From Rotaria macrura (taxonomy: Eukaryota > Rotifera > Eurotatoria > Philodinida > Philodinidae), in the NCBI GenBank assembly GCA_900239685.1, contig OENT01000027.1, positions 274,609 through 338,608 on the forward strand: 64,000 nt of DNA, given 5' to 3'. Shown piece after piece: positions 51,523 through 61,963 of the stretch (its first letter is position 1; the number at the start of each line of letters is the position of its first letter). The position numbers were made by a program, and so were the translations under genes. The notes under the pieces were generated by a model. That model was not told where the DNA came from, searched no databases, and was given only the letters and a program-made list of their open reading frames with translations.

Positions 51523-53601
51523 TGCCTAGAGTTTTTCATATGTATTTGAAGTAAAGAAAACGAAAACGTTATGTTTTTTTTTCGTTTTAATACACTACAT
51601 AAATATACTTATATAAAGATTATCCTTGGTTTTTTTTTACAATCAAGGTTTTCGTTCATAGATATATATATATATCGATGTTCAAAACATTAAAAATTCG
51701 AAGTTAACTCTTCGTATTTCAATTCCTATAATCTATGCTTGTGTAACTAGTGAACCAACGATAGTTTATTAGAAAGCTATCAAGATACTATGTTTCGAAA
51801 AATTATTCAAGAAACGTTTCATTCTTCACGTTTATTACTTGCATCGATTACTTATGGAAACGTAATTTCTTCGACACATAACAAGAGAGAAACAGAATGA
51901 AATGTTTATAATAACTATTATTCAGATAAATGCATTGTTTCGTTGTTCAAAAGAATCATTTTGAGCTAAAATTTTGTCAGAGTATTAAGAATATCTAACA
52001 GAGTTCATCAAGATGCTACTGTCGTCGAAGTCGAAAATTGGAAATTAGTTAAAACTTGTAAATTTTCAGCAGTGATACATTTCTGGGAGGATTGGTTTCA
52101 GATGAAACAAAATTATAGGTTACCGTTTTGATACTAATGGTAGGTAGTGCAGTTTCAGCATGGGTGCAATTGTACTCTTAGTATTATTTTATTGACTGAA
52201 ACGGAAAATAGGATTGTTTTTCCTTCAATAATCTAAATAAACTATAGATTTCATTACCTTTTCCCCGAATTTCTCCTTCTCGATGTCATTAGACAATTGT
52301 AATGATGAAGTGCTTCTATGATGCCAAGATTTTCAATGAACAATTACGAGGTTCAATGAAATGTTGTTGAGATAAAAAACATTCGGTCTTTGTTGGACAA
52401 AAAATAAATTTGGTGAAATGAGCTTTAAAACCAGAAGAAAAAGTAATCTTACTTTTGACATTCACTGTGAAAGAGTACCTCTGGGAACACATCAACGAAC
52501 AATAGAAATAAGAGAAATGAATTTAGACTTGTGAGAACCAGAGTTTTAGACAGACAATAGTCTTTGATAAGGATGAATCTGGCTTGTTTAGAGGGGCACT
52601 ACTCGAACGATTATCACAGTTACTTTACGAACATGTCTATCGATGCTATTTTTTCTGTAAAAATGATTTTTTGGATAAGGCTGAGTTGTCATCAACAGCT
52701 TTAGATTGTACTTAAAACAAGAACAGCCTTTTTTTTCTACCTAACTTTGAAAATTGTACATCATTCACTGATCATACGATTTTGTATTGATTTACATTGA
52801 ACTTGAAGTTATGCAAATATTTCCTCAGTCATTGGTTAAGAGTTCGCGTTTCGATCTCAGATGAAAACAACCTGAATAATTTGTGCATCTTTTTACTTCG
52901 TAGTTCCGGCTATTGTCGGAAATCAGAGCTCTAGTGAGAAGATATGCAAGGCCATTATTAACTCTTATTTATTTATTTCTTCAAGACTTTATCGAATGAA
53001 CGAACGAACTGAACCAAACACATCCTTTCTCTTAGCAATCGAAATAATTTTTTATCAGATGACTTTTTGGTATCTGCTACGTAATCATATCGTAGCATCT
53101 TGTCTTGTTAATGATCATCTTTGTATCTCTATCTTGAATCTAATAATCACTATAGTACTAGTTTTGAAAGATAAAACACTCTTTCAACATCTTCATCACA
53201 TTTATACAAGTAGTTTTATCTGAGTTAAACTTAACTAAGATTTAAATCACGTATACATGTGATTCAGATTTCTTAGTAAATTCGTTTTACTAAGTGAATG
53301 GGGTCCTTCTAGACACAAAAATAGCACGTTAACTCAAAGTTCAACATCTTAATCGGATGTTCAACTTTTAGTCAAGGTTCCAACATTTTTTACTATGCCC
53401 ATGTTCATCTCACAAATAAAACTAAAGAATAATCTCAACTCGTTTATGTTATCAAATAAATCAAATACAATTTGAAAACAACATTCCGTCATAATCCCTT
53501 TGAGAGATACGTGAAGTAACAGAATATGGTCTTTACTGAAGAAAATAATGGAAATAAATTAACAAAAATAATAGTAAAGCATTTTGCACTGCATTGATTC
53601 C
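51523..53601. other. 2.1-kb intergenic region between convergent genes
   Basis: Lies between the 3' ends of the dynein gene (+) and the proximal GTPase copy (-). Contains a TA run near 51661-51675 and a palindromic cluster at 53234-53294; otherwise no recognisable feature. Confidence 0.5.
53234..53294. repeat. Overlapping palindromes (two competing hairpins)
   Basis: ACTAAGATTTAAATCAC pairs imperfectly with GTGATTCAGATTTCTTAGT. The right arm overlaps a second, perfect 9-bp stem, CTTAGTAAA-ttcgt-TTTACTAAG (53272-53294). The cluster lies about 310 bp beyond the stop of the minus-strand GTPase. Confidence 0.65.
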
Positions 53602-55137
53602 TCACAGTAAAACATTATACTCATAATATTCTATCATATATTTTCGCCATTGTCCAACTGCAGCCATTTGTCTTTTGATTGAATCATTTTCTCCCAAGGT
53701 TTTTATTTTCTTCCAAATGTCATCCGATCTATCGTTTCTATAATTAGAACACATTGTTTTCTTGTTGTTTTCATGATTATCTTTCAGCTGCTCTAGCTGC
53801 CGAACCAGCCGCAAATTTAATGATTTATTCTCACCATTACCCTGGCAAATATTCTTTTCTTCTGAAATCATTCTTTCGAAGCCGATCAAGATTGGATCGT
53901 TCTCACTAGCACCCTTTTCTCTCGAAAGGAAATGAGAAAATTCAGCACTTGCTTTACATAGATCATCAAGTATTTTTCTCATATCCGACTCCGAACTACT
54001 GTCCAAATCATGCGATAACTTATAATCAAGCTCATAATCGATAGGATAATGATCAGATGCATCACAACGACAAGTTCGACATCTATTGTGAAACACATGT
54101 AATCCATCCATCGTTATCCCGAAGCCGGCCACTTCAAGAATATTGCGAGGACATTTCAAACAAATAGCCGTCGTACCTTTGATTATTTTCGGACTCAACA
54201 AGATAGAAACTTTAGATGAGTCTGACTCCGATAGAATAATATTTCGAATAATATTTCTCATTGTTTCCAACATAGGACGAATCATCAGACTGATTTTGAG
54301 CTCGGCATGTTTCATCGAATGTGATTGATCAGGAATAATTCCGTCAGACATGTGAGTTTGAATGTGTTGGAGAAGACGTTTCGACTCTTTGGATGATTTC
54401 TCCCAACTATTATTGTATTCTTGTTCTTCTGTGTCGTTGAAATCGATCTTATTCAATTTAGCCACCAGATATCGAAACGATTCACTATCAAAACAAAACG
54501 TATTTTGCTTATTGAAAGGAATCTTTTTTGTTGGAGGTGAATCGAGTAAACGTTTCACCACGGGACCAGTATTACCTGGTGTGTAAAATGTTGAACGTGA
54601 ATTCGTAAAACAGAATATGATCTTTTCACAAGCTGTGTCACCAAGCAAATCAATCATTTGTACGATATATGACCGAAAGAAAGAATTCATTCGGGCGTTA
54701 TTCGGTTTCAATAAGATACATATAGCATTCAAGTGGGTCAGATTGCTCACATATGATAAAATATGTTGAAGATTTACATCATTTTGACAAGAACCACGAG
54801 TGTCTCCCATTCCAGGAGTATCAATAATGCGTAACGTCTGACTACGAACCTCATCACGTGGAAGGTTGAACACATACGACTTACAATGTTGCGTGACTGA
54901 TTGGCCATGATTGTCATGATCTTCAGTGCTTACATTATCTTTTCCTTCAAATTTCACGAGTTTCTCTTTAAAATCATCATCGATTGTCATGATAAAACAG
55001 ACAGGTATCAGTACAAAAGGACTCTTTTCAGCTTGGTTGAGTGAGTCGAATTTAAGATAGTTTACAAAAGCGTTGATGAAAGTCGATTTGCCAACGCCTG
55101 ATTCTCCAAGAAGTAAAATATTTATGGTTTCAGACAT
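53602..55137 (-). CDS. Intact P-loop GTPase ORF (511 aa) of the proximal copy
   Basis: This ORF could be made on its own as a stand-alone GTPase. It starts MSETINILLLGESGVGKST, so the P-loop (G1) lies about 12 residues from the start. DTPGMGD is G3 and FTNSRS is the G4-like motif, as in AIG1/septin-like GTPases. After the G domain comes a helical region and a Cys/His cluster (CLKCP, then CRTCRCD and H), ending in a charged helical tail. It has no introns, unlike all genes to its left. It is the C-terminal half of the intact fusion copy and is nearly identical to it over 53932-54651. Whether it is translated independently or is the tail of a dead gene cannot be decided from sequence. Confidence 0.6.
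   Translation of the reverse strand: MSETINILLLGESGVGKSTFINAFVNYLKFDSLNQAEKSPFVLIPVCFIMTIDDDFKEKLVKFEGKDNVSTEDHDNHGQSVTQHCKSYVFNLPRDEVRSQTLRIIDTPGMGDTRGSCQNDVNLQHILSYVSNLTHLNAICILLKPNNARMNSFFRSYIVQMIDLLGDTACEKIIFCFTNSRSTFYTPGNTGPVVKRLLDSPPTKKIPFNKQNTFCFDSESFRYLVAKLNKIDFNDTEEQEYNNSWEKSSKESKRLLQHIQTHMSDGIIPDQSHSMKHAELKISLMIRPMLETMRNIIRNIILSESDSSKVSILLSPKIIKGTTAICLKCPRNILEVAGFGITMDGLHVFHNRCRTCRCDASDHYPIDYELDYKLSHDLDSSSESDMRKILDDLCKASAEFSHFLSREKGASENDPILIGFERMISEEKNICQGNGENKSLNLRLVRQLEQLKDNHENNKKTMCSNYRNDRSDDIWKKIKTLGENDSIKRQMAAVGQWRKYMIEYYEYNVLL
53932..54651. repeat. Near-identical segment shared with 59204-59923
   Basis: A 720-bp ungapped alignment at a constant offset of 5,272 bp to the distal copy. 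It is almost identical over about 53990-54415, with more scattered differences to 54651. Flanking parts of the two genes are far more diverged. Confidence 0.85.
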
Positions 55138-56414
55138 TTTGGCTTGCTAGTTTTTCAGGGATTGCTCTCTCAGTGGAGTTATAGCATCTTTGTTGTTCAG
55201 AGAAGGGCGTAATACTAATATATCATTTAGCTGTCGTGGACAATAGGTGAAGTCGACGTAGACGAACTGAAATGCAGGGTGTTCTTCCTTTTCTTTCAGT
55301 AGCCGAGTAAATAGCGATTTCAATTTTTCCCTTCTAAATTCATGCTGCACGTCATTCGAACAAATGAAAACAAAGTTCCCATCACATTGAAGTTTCTTAG
55401 TGATTGTTTTTTCATCATCACCTTTTAGGATGCCTCGATCATTTGCATTTTGATATTTGAATCCTTTGTCTAACACGGTTTTCATGAATTGCTCCTTTTC
55501 ATTCATGAGATTAGCATAATTAAGACATTCACTCATTTTTTGTAATAAATGTTTGAATTGATTGCTACTTAATGCTTTAATCATCTTACTCTGATGAATT
55601 TCACCGCGCCGAACTTTGATAACCATATCTCGGAGTAGTTGGATTTGATCTGTATACATGGGTTCCAGTTGATGCCATTGGCTTTGTATCTTATCGAATT
55701 CCATCTTTGCATGCAGTTCGAAATTCGGACGGTTCTCATTCATTAATTTCAATAGTGTTCGGAAATCGAATGATAATGGGATAATAGAAGACTCTAATTT
55801 GACGACACAACTTTCTTCTATCTGAAAAAATGGAATATGATATTCTGGTTTTATCGCATAAAATTGATTGATGGGATAGAGATTATAACTCATTGGTTTT
55901 ATCATACTGTTATCATCCTTGAATGAGTTAATCCATCGGTAAAACTCGTTGATTGAACTGATTTTAGCGTGTTCCGGTATATTGGAAAATATTTCTGTAT
56001 GTTGAATTTTGGTGAGCAAAGATATGTCTTGTTCCGATAACTTCGTAATTCTTGGATCATGTTGCAAGAAAAGACATAGTTTATCTAGCACATGATCGAT
56101 TCTTCGCATTTCTTGATCATCCGATGGCAGCTGTAAAAGAAGAGCCGCGTCGATTCCCCAATTAACTAATACAATCACGTGAGTTGCAAGACTGTCCACT
56201 AATGGTTTTTCTGTGTTTTTCGATGCTTTGAAGGTATCGTTGTTGATATAGTCCGTCCTAAGGTAATGGGTATATGTGAGAAGGCGCATGTTTTTATCGA
56301 TTGGATGAGAATGGTTGAACAATGCACCGATACCATTTGCTGGAACTATTTCTAACGCAACACTTAATCTGAGATCACCGTTCATGTTGATCCGCTCCAG
56401 AACATGATGAGATT

Positions 56415-56415
56415 N
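56415..56415. other. Ambiguous base (N) at a frame change
   Basis: Single undetermined base. The conserved reading frame of the proximal copy changes exactly here. Confidence 0.95.
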
Positions 56416-56653
56416 ATTTGTTTTGATCCTTCCGGTTGATCTGGCATATTGGTACTTGTCGTGATGCGACCATGAGTGTACTGTAACTTTTACTCTCGGT
56501 GGGGACTACTCGATCATTGTATGCGTCATAGAAGTAGCCGATACGTCCCGACGAATCAACCGCTCGACGTGGAGTAAAATGTTCTGATCTAGAAGCTGCG
56601 AACTGGTGAAACTCTGAATCGCATGTATAGAAATAGTTTGATATTCCAGTCAT

Positions 56654-58876
56654 GTTGTAAAATATTTATTCTCTAGAAATATCAGAATAAGCATTTATTT
56701 TTAGAAAATTCATTCGACGAAGATTTGAAACAAGACGGTAGCTTCTGATTTGAAGGTTGGAAATTTGTGAAGTTCTATTTATATTCTTACCTAAGTGGAA
56801 GGAAAATGTTTTCTTTGTTGTGTGCAACTTATTTGATCTCTTAATAGTTATCAAACGTTACATAAAACGTTTGAATATCATCATGGTACCGCTCGTTGAT
56901 GGAAATGTTCGATGTAAATGTATTCGATAAAAACTCTTCTGAAATATTTGAACTCGCAACAGCATATGTTGGCAAGTAGCTATCTTGAAAATGTCATTTA
57001 TGTATGTTGGTAGTGCTCGTTCGGTCTTCATATAGTTTTGAAGGAAAAACGAATTGATGAAAGAGAATTCACCACATTGATTCGGATAGGGCACGTAACA
57101 TCGATGCAAATGAAAAAGATAAGAAAAGATATCACAATGTGAGCTCGAATGTGTTGCTCGCGCTGTATGTTGATAACAATGCATCTTTAAAAATCTTCAT
57201 TATGTGCTTGGTATTCAATGATGCACTCTCTGATAGTTTGTGACGAGTAATTACACTATAATCTTTGTCTATGGACAAAAAAATTCAAATATCCAAAATA
57301 AAGCTATCAGATTGACTAGAGACATGTTTTTACGTTTCCTCGACATTGATCCATGCATTTACCCAAACACATGGCTACTCGCATGAGCATTCACTCAACT
57401 TCATGAATAAAATATCAAGGGAATTGATGCGTATTCGGCTTTGTATGACTAATCAAACATGTTTATGAAATGTGATACCGAATAACGCTGTCTGTTTCAT
57501 CCCACTGAAATGCCAAGGACGATCTTAGACGGTAATTTCTACCTTGATTGTTCTTTCGCTAATTAAGATAGTGTTCGAAATCGAGAAAGAGGAGGGGAAA
57601 TCTATTATTTTTCTACTACTTCTGTAAAATAAAGAACCATTCGAAAAATGTACTTCGTTCTGCAAGTTATGCCTAATGGCAAACTCTTCAACATTTCATT
57701 TCGAATCTAAACCATTGTTCTAAATAACAACAAATCTGAAATTCATACTGAAGTAATGAACAAGTGATTACTTGAATATTAAACAAAAGATAAAACTCAT
57801 TCATTAGTATTCAAATTGCTGTGGATGCACGAGTCCCTTTTCATGAAGACTGCTATGACACAGTGCAATCATGTTTTTAAATACACTCATGTTCTCATCC
57901 AATATCTTTTATGCATGAGTTTTCTATGAATCCAAATCAGTCTAACATATTCGAAGTACTCTGTAGACTGAATCCTAATGAAGTTTATAGCTCACACCAT
58001 GTTTGTTTATTCGATGCTTCGTTTTGTGCGGTTCGCTCTAAACCTAGTACACGTTTTAACTTCAATTTTGCAAGATCGGCCTGTAAAAAGCAATATGTGC
58101 TATCATGAACTCTAAAATTTGTCTTGTTCATCAATTAAAGCAGCTCAACAGAAGTTCATGAATTGCAGGAAGATATTATTAATATTATTAGAATTGTATT
58201 CATGAAAATTAGATCAAACAAAAAGAAAGAAAAATTAGCAATCTGATATCTTTCGGTACAATTTTTCGGGATCACATTATACTCATTTTTTTCATGACAC
58301 ATGGTAAATCAGATTTCGACAATAATAAATGAACATTTTTTGTAAATATATTTGGAGACATCATTTTGCTCTCTTTTCACTTAGAAAATCGTGTTCATAT
58401 CTATAAAATGTTCTTCTTTTAAAATCTTAATTTCATGTTGTATTACTCAGTTTTCGTCAAGTCTTTTTTTTTAATCTTGACATAATTACATCTCTTTTGC
58501 TTTCGATACAAACAAGTTGACTACAATGTTAACGATGGGAATAAAACAAATTAGAAAGATTGATTCATGAAGTAAACGTCGGATTTCGAAAATAAAACTC
58601 GTCCCTGCATAGTTTCATTGCACTGTATATCACAGTTCGTATGTTTCAAATTGATTGGATTTTTAAGACATGCTACGATTATGTGCTTTTTTTGAACTCT
58701 GCTCCCTCAAATTTGGCATAGATCCCTTTCGTCATTTCTGATTAATTTCATTAGTTTGTCTTCCATTTAACTACTTCTAATGAAGTAAACGGAATATATT
58801 TGATAATCTTGATTTATTCGCTTCTTCTATGAACCACTGCTTTTCAAAACCTCTTCATGATAGTTGGTCGAATCAA
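56654..58876. other. 2.2-kb region between the two GTPase copies
   Basis: This is the 5' flank of the proximal copy and 3' flank of the distal copy. Short ORFs such as 56858-57184 (-) and 57911-58108 (+) show no recognisable motif. Confidence 0.5.
58813..58818 (-). terminator. Candidate polyadenylation signal of the distal GTPase gene
   Basis: AATAAA on the minus strand, about 60 nt after the stop codon at 58877. Confidence 0.45.
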
Positions 58877-61800
58877 TCAAAGTGTTACAGTATATTCGCT
58901 ATTCTTGACCATATACTTCAGCCATTGCCGAATAGCACGCATTTGCACATCCATCATTCTCAATATCAATAAATATTCAATCTTCTCATAAATAAAATCG
59001 AGTTTAAAGTGTTCTTTGTTTGTGACTGCACTGCTCCTTATGTTTTCGTATCTATCTTTCAATGCTTCGAGCTGCTTTAGCAACTTAGCATTATATACGT
59101 TGGAATCCTTCTCATTGCAGATATTCTTTTCTTCTTCAATCATTCTCTTCAAGCCCAACGAGAACCCATCCACTTTCGACGCATCAACTGATCCAAACAA
59201 GAAATAAGAAAATTCAGCACTTGTTTCACATAGAACATCAAGTATTTTTCTCATGTCCGACTCCGAACTACTGTCCAAATCATGCGATAACTTATAATCA
59301 AGCTCATAATCGATTGGATAATGATCAGATGCATCACAACGACAAGTTCGACATCTATTGTGAAACACATGTAATCCATCCATCGTTATCCCGAAGCCGG
59401 CCACTTCAAGAATATTGCGAGGACATTTCAAACAAATAGCCGTCGTATCTTTCACTATTTTCGGACTCAACACGATGGAAACTTTAGATGAGTCTGACTT
59501 CGATAGAATAATATTTCGAATAATATTTCTCATTGTTTCCAACATAGGACGAATCATCAGACTGATTTTGAGCTCGGCATGTTTCATCGAATGTGATTGA
59601 TCAGGAATAATTCCGTCAGACATGTGAGTTTGAATGTGTTGGAGAAGACGTTTCGACTCTTTGGATGATTTCTCCCAACTATTATTGTATTCTTGTTTTT
59701 CAATGTCGTTGATTTCGACGTTGTTTAATTTAGCCACCAGGTATCGAAACGATTCACTATCAAAACAAAACGTATTTTGCTTATTGAAAGGAATCTTTTT
59801 AGTTGGAAGCGATTCAAGCATAGCTTTGAGTACAGGAGCTGTATTGCCTGGTGTGTAAAATGTTGAACGTGAATTCGTAAAACAGAATATGATCTTTTCA
59901 CAAGCTGTGTCACCAAGCAAATCGATCAATTGTAAAAAGCATGAACGAAAAAAAGGGTTTAATCGACTGTTGTTCGGCTTCAGAAAAATACATATAGCGT
60001 TCAGATGTGTCAGACTGTTGATAAATAGTGAAATATAATTGAGATTTACATCATCTTCAGGGATCCCATGCATATCTCCAATACCAGGTGTGTCAATGAT
60101 GCGAAGCTTCTGATCATGACGATCATCACTTTTAAGAGTGAAAATATACGATTTACAATGTTGTGTGACTGATTGCCCAGGATGATCATGGTCTTCGTTG
60201 CTTAAAGTATCATTTCCTTCAAATTTGACTACACGTTCGGTAAAATTATCACCGATGGTCATAAGAAAAGAAACAGGTATAAGAACAGTAGGCTTCTTCT
60301 CCGCTTGTTTTAGCGTATCAAAATTCAGGTAGTTCACGAAAGCGTTGATGAAAGTCGATTTACCAACACCTGATTCACCAAGGAGTAGAATATTGATGCT
60401 TTCATCTATTTTCGATTGTTCAGATTGGAATATATGCTCGGAGGACTGTGTAGCAGATAGATTATCGTTCTTTTCAAGACTCGGTAAGATAATGATATCA
60501 TGCAATATAAATTCACAATAGGAGAAATCCATGTAGATCAATTTTAATTGTGGCTTTGTGTCACGCTCTCGAAGTAAACAGCCACAGTGTGTTAACCATT
60601 GCGATGGCTTGTTTTTGTATAAATTATCATCGGAACATATGATTCGTGTAGCGCTGTCAGTAGTCAAAAGCTTTCTTTCTAGAGTTTGCCGATTATCCCT
60701 AGTTTTTATTCCTCGATTGGTTACATCTTCATACTGGAATCGTTTTTCTAACAAGTCATTGATTAGATTATCCTTTTTCTTTATGGAATTTAACTGATCA
60801 GTGAACTCCTTCATGATTATCGGTAATTTTCTTGCATCATCATCAGTAAGTGTCTCAATAACCGTACTTTCATCGATATTACCATGACGAACACTAATAA
60901 CTAAATCGCGTATTCGATGAATTTCATTCTTGTAAATCATTTTCAATTCATGCCATCTTGTTTGAATTTTTTTAAGTTCGTTGGCTAGATACCTTTGCAA
61001 ATTTGGATAATCTTGATCCATTTCTATACTGAGTTTTTTAAAATCCATTAATAATTTAACTAGATAGGATTCAATTTTAAATGATATGTCTTGGTTTAAC
61101 TCAACGAATGTGACTTGTTTTACAGTATTCACAGAATAAAAATATTCAACAGAACAAAGATTATAATTGTACGGTTTTGTTATATCGGTATCGCATTTCA
61201 AGGATTCAATATCACGATAGAAATCAATGATAGAATCGATTCTATGGATAACGGGTATATTAGAGAAAAACTCTGTGTGACGAATTTTTTCGAGTAAGGA
61301 TTTCTCTTGTTTGGACAACTCAATAACAAGTCGATCATCCTCTAGGGAGTGGCATAGTTGTTCAAGAGCATGATCTATCATTGTCGCTTCTTGATCATCA
61401 GGGGGTAATTGTAGAACAGCGACCAAATCGATTCCCCAATTAACTAAAACAATCATATGAGTGGCATGATTATCGTTCAGAGGCTGTTTAATTCTACTCG
61501 ATGTCTTTAATTCATCATCGTCTAAATATTCGGTCCAACTATAGTGGGTGTAGCCGATAAAGCGCGTGTACTTATCGATTCGACGAGAATAGTTTATTAA
61601 TCCGCCTATCCCATCTTCTTGCATCATTTGTAAAGCAACACTCAACCGTAGTTCATCGTTTATTTTCCACCAATTTAACAAATTCATACATTTGTCCGTT
61701 TCACCTTTCTTCATGAAACATCGAGGTCGTCTGCGTGAATCGGCTATGGATGTTCTGAATTTTATATGCGAGTAGGTAAGTACCCGATCGGTATAAGCAT

Positions 61801-61963
61801 CATAGAAAAAATTGAGACGTCCTGATGGATCGATGGCTCGACGAGATATGAAAGAATTGGATTTACTAGCTGCCATCGGAATCAGATCTGGGTCACATGT
61901 CGGTAAATATTCTTCTTCCGTAGTCATTATGTCAATAGAAGGATAATTTTTTTCTAGAAACAT
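58877..61963 (-). CDS. SNTX-like MACPF-type + thioredoxin-like + P-loop GTPase fusion protein, intact, single exon
   Basis: 1,028-residue uninterrupted ORF. Residues about 25-290 contain SGRLNFFYDAYTDRVL, LRLSVAL..GIGGLINYS and THMIVLVNWGID, in the order and spacing of the N-terminal MACPF-like domain of the stonustoxin (SNTX) family. That family is named after fish proteins but occurs widely in non-venom animal proteins. About 300-430 is helical. About 435-500 resembles the SNTX thioredoxin-like segment (LKLIYMDFSYC). The GTPase follows: G1 GESGVGKST (529-537), G3 DTPGIGD (624-630), G4-like FTNSRS (695-700). A Cys/His cluster (C844, C847, C871, C874, C876, H881) may bind zinc. No signal peptide or membrane helix, so probably cytosolic. 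The proximal copy lacks the first ATG but aligns at ATGACT, so translation may start at M13 (61927). The role is unknown; a cell-autonomous defence GTPase is one inference. The GTPase call is firm, the SNTX call moderate. Confidence 0.75.
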   Translation of the reverse strand: MFLEKNYPSIDIMTTEEEYLPTCDPDLIPMAASKSNSFISRRAIDPSGRLNFFYDAYTDRVLTYSHIKFRTSIADSRRRPRCFMKKGETDKCMNLLNWWKINDELRLSVALQMMQEDGIGGLINYSRRIDKYTRFIGYTHYSWTEYLDDDELKTSSRIKQPLNDNHATHMIVLVNWGIDLVAVLQLPPDDQEATMIDHALEQLCHSLEDDRLVIELSKQEKSLLEKIRHTEFFSNIPVIHRIDSIIDFYRDIESLKCDTDITKPYNYNLCSVEYFYSVNTVKQVTFVELNQDISFKIESYLVKLLMDFKKLSIEMDQDYPNLQRYLANELKKIQTRWHELKMIYKNEIHRIRDLVISVRHGNIDESTVIETLTDDDARKLPIIMKEFTDQLNSIKKKDNLINDLLEKRFQYEDVTNRGIKTRDNRQTLERKLLTTDSATRIICSDDNLYKNKPSQWLTHCGCLLRERDTKPQLKLIYMDFSYCEFILHDIIILPSLEKNDNLSATQSSEHIFQSEQSKIDESINILLLGESGVGKSTFINAFVNYLNFDTLKQAEKKPTVLIPVSFLMTIGDNFTERVVKFEGNDTLSNEDHDHPGQSVTQHCKSYIFTLKSDDRHDQKLRIIDTPGIGDMHGIPEDDVNLNYISLFINSLTHLNAICIFLKPNNSRLNPFFRSCFLQLIDLLGDTACEKIIFCFTNSRSTFYTPGNTAPVLKAMLESLPTKKIPFNKQNTFCFDSESFRYLVAKLNNVEINDIEKQEYNNSWEKSSKESKRLLQHIQTHMSDGIIPDQSHSMKHAELKISLMIRPMLETMRNIIRNIILSKSDSSKVSIVLSPKIVKDTTAICLKCPRNILEVAGFGITMDGLHVFHNRCRTCRCDASDHYPIDYELDYKLSHDLDSSSESDMRKILDVLCETSAEFSYFLFGSVDASKVDGFSLGLKRMIEEEKNICNEKDSNVYNAKLLKQLEALKDRYENIRSSAVTNKEHFKLDFIYEKIEYLLILRMMDVQMRAIRQWLKYMVKNSEYTVTL
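59204..59923. repeat. Near-identical segment shared with 53932-54651
   Basis: Distal partner of the near-identical block. It covers the part of the GTPase after G3, the helical region and the Cys/His cluster. Confidence 0.85.

Larger units (their letters stand above)
53602..56653 (-). pseudogene. Proximal copy of the SNTX-like/GTPase fusion gene, interrupted
   Basis: Colinear with the intact copy at 58877-61963. The first ORF (56375-56653) encodes the N-terminus with SGRIGYFYDAYNDRVV. The homologous frame then shifts to the second ORF (55147-56385), beginning at the window's only ambiguous base, N at 56415. The second ORF covers the rest of the N-terminal domain, helices and thioredoxin-like segment, and ends at a TAG (55147-55149). 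Only nine bases separate that stop from an in-frame ATG at 55137 that opens the GTPase ORF. The copy is therefore one gene with two interruptions. The frame change may be an assembly error, because it coincides with the N; the TAG is in clean sequence. The upstream ATG of the intact copy is ATA here, but a second, aligned ATGACT is kept in both. Confidence 0.7.

Noticed and set aside
56858-57184. 108-codon minus-strand ORF upstream of the proximal GTPase copy
   Set aside because: No counterpart upstream of the distal copy and no recognisable motif.
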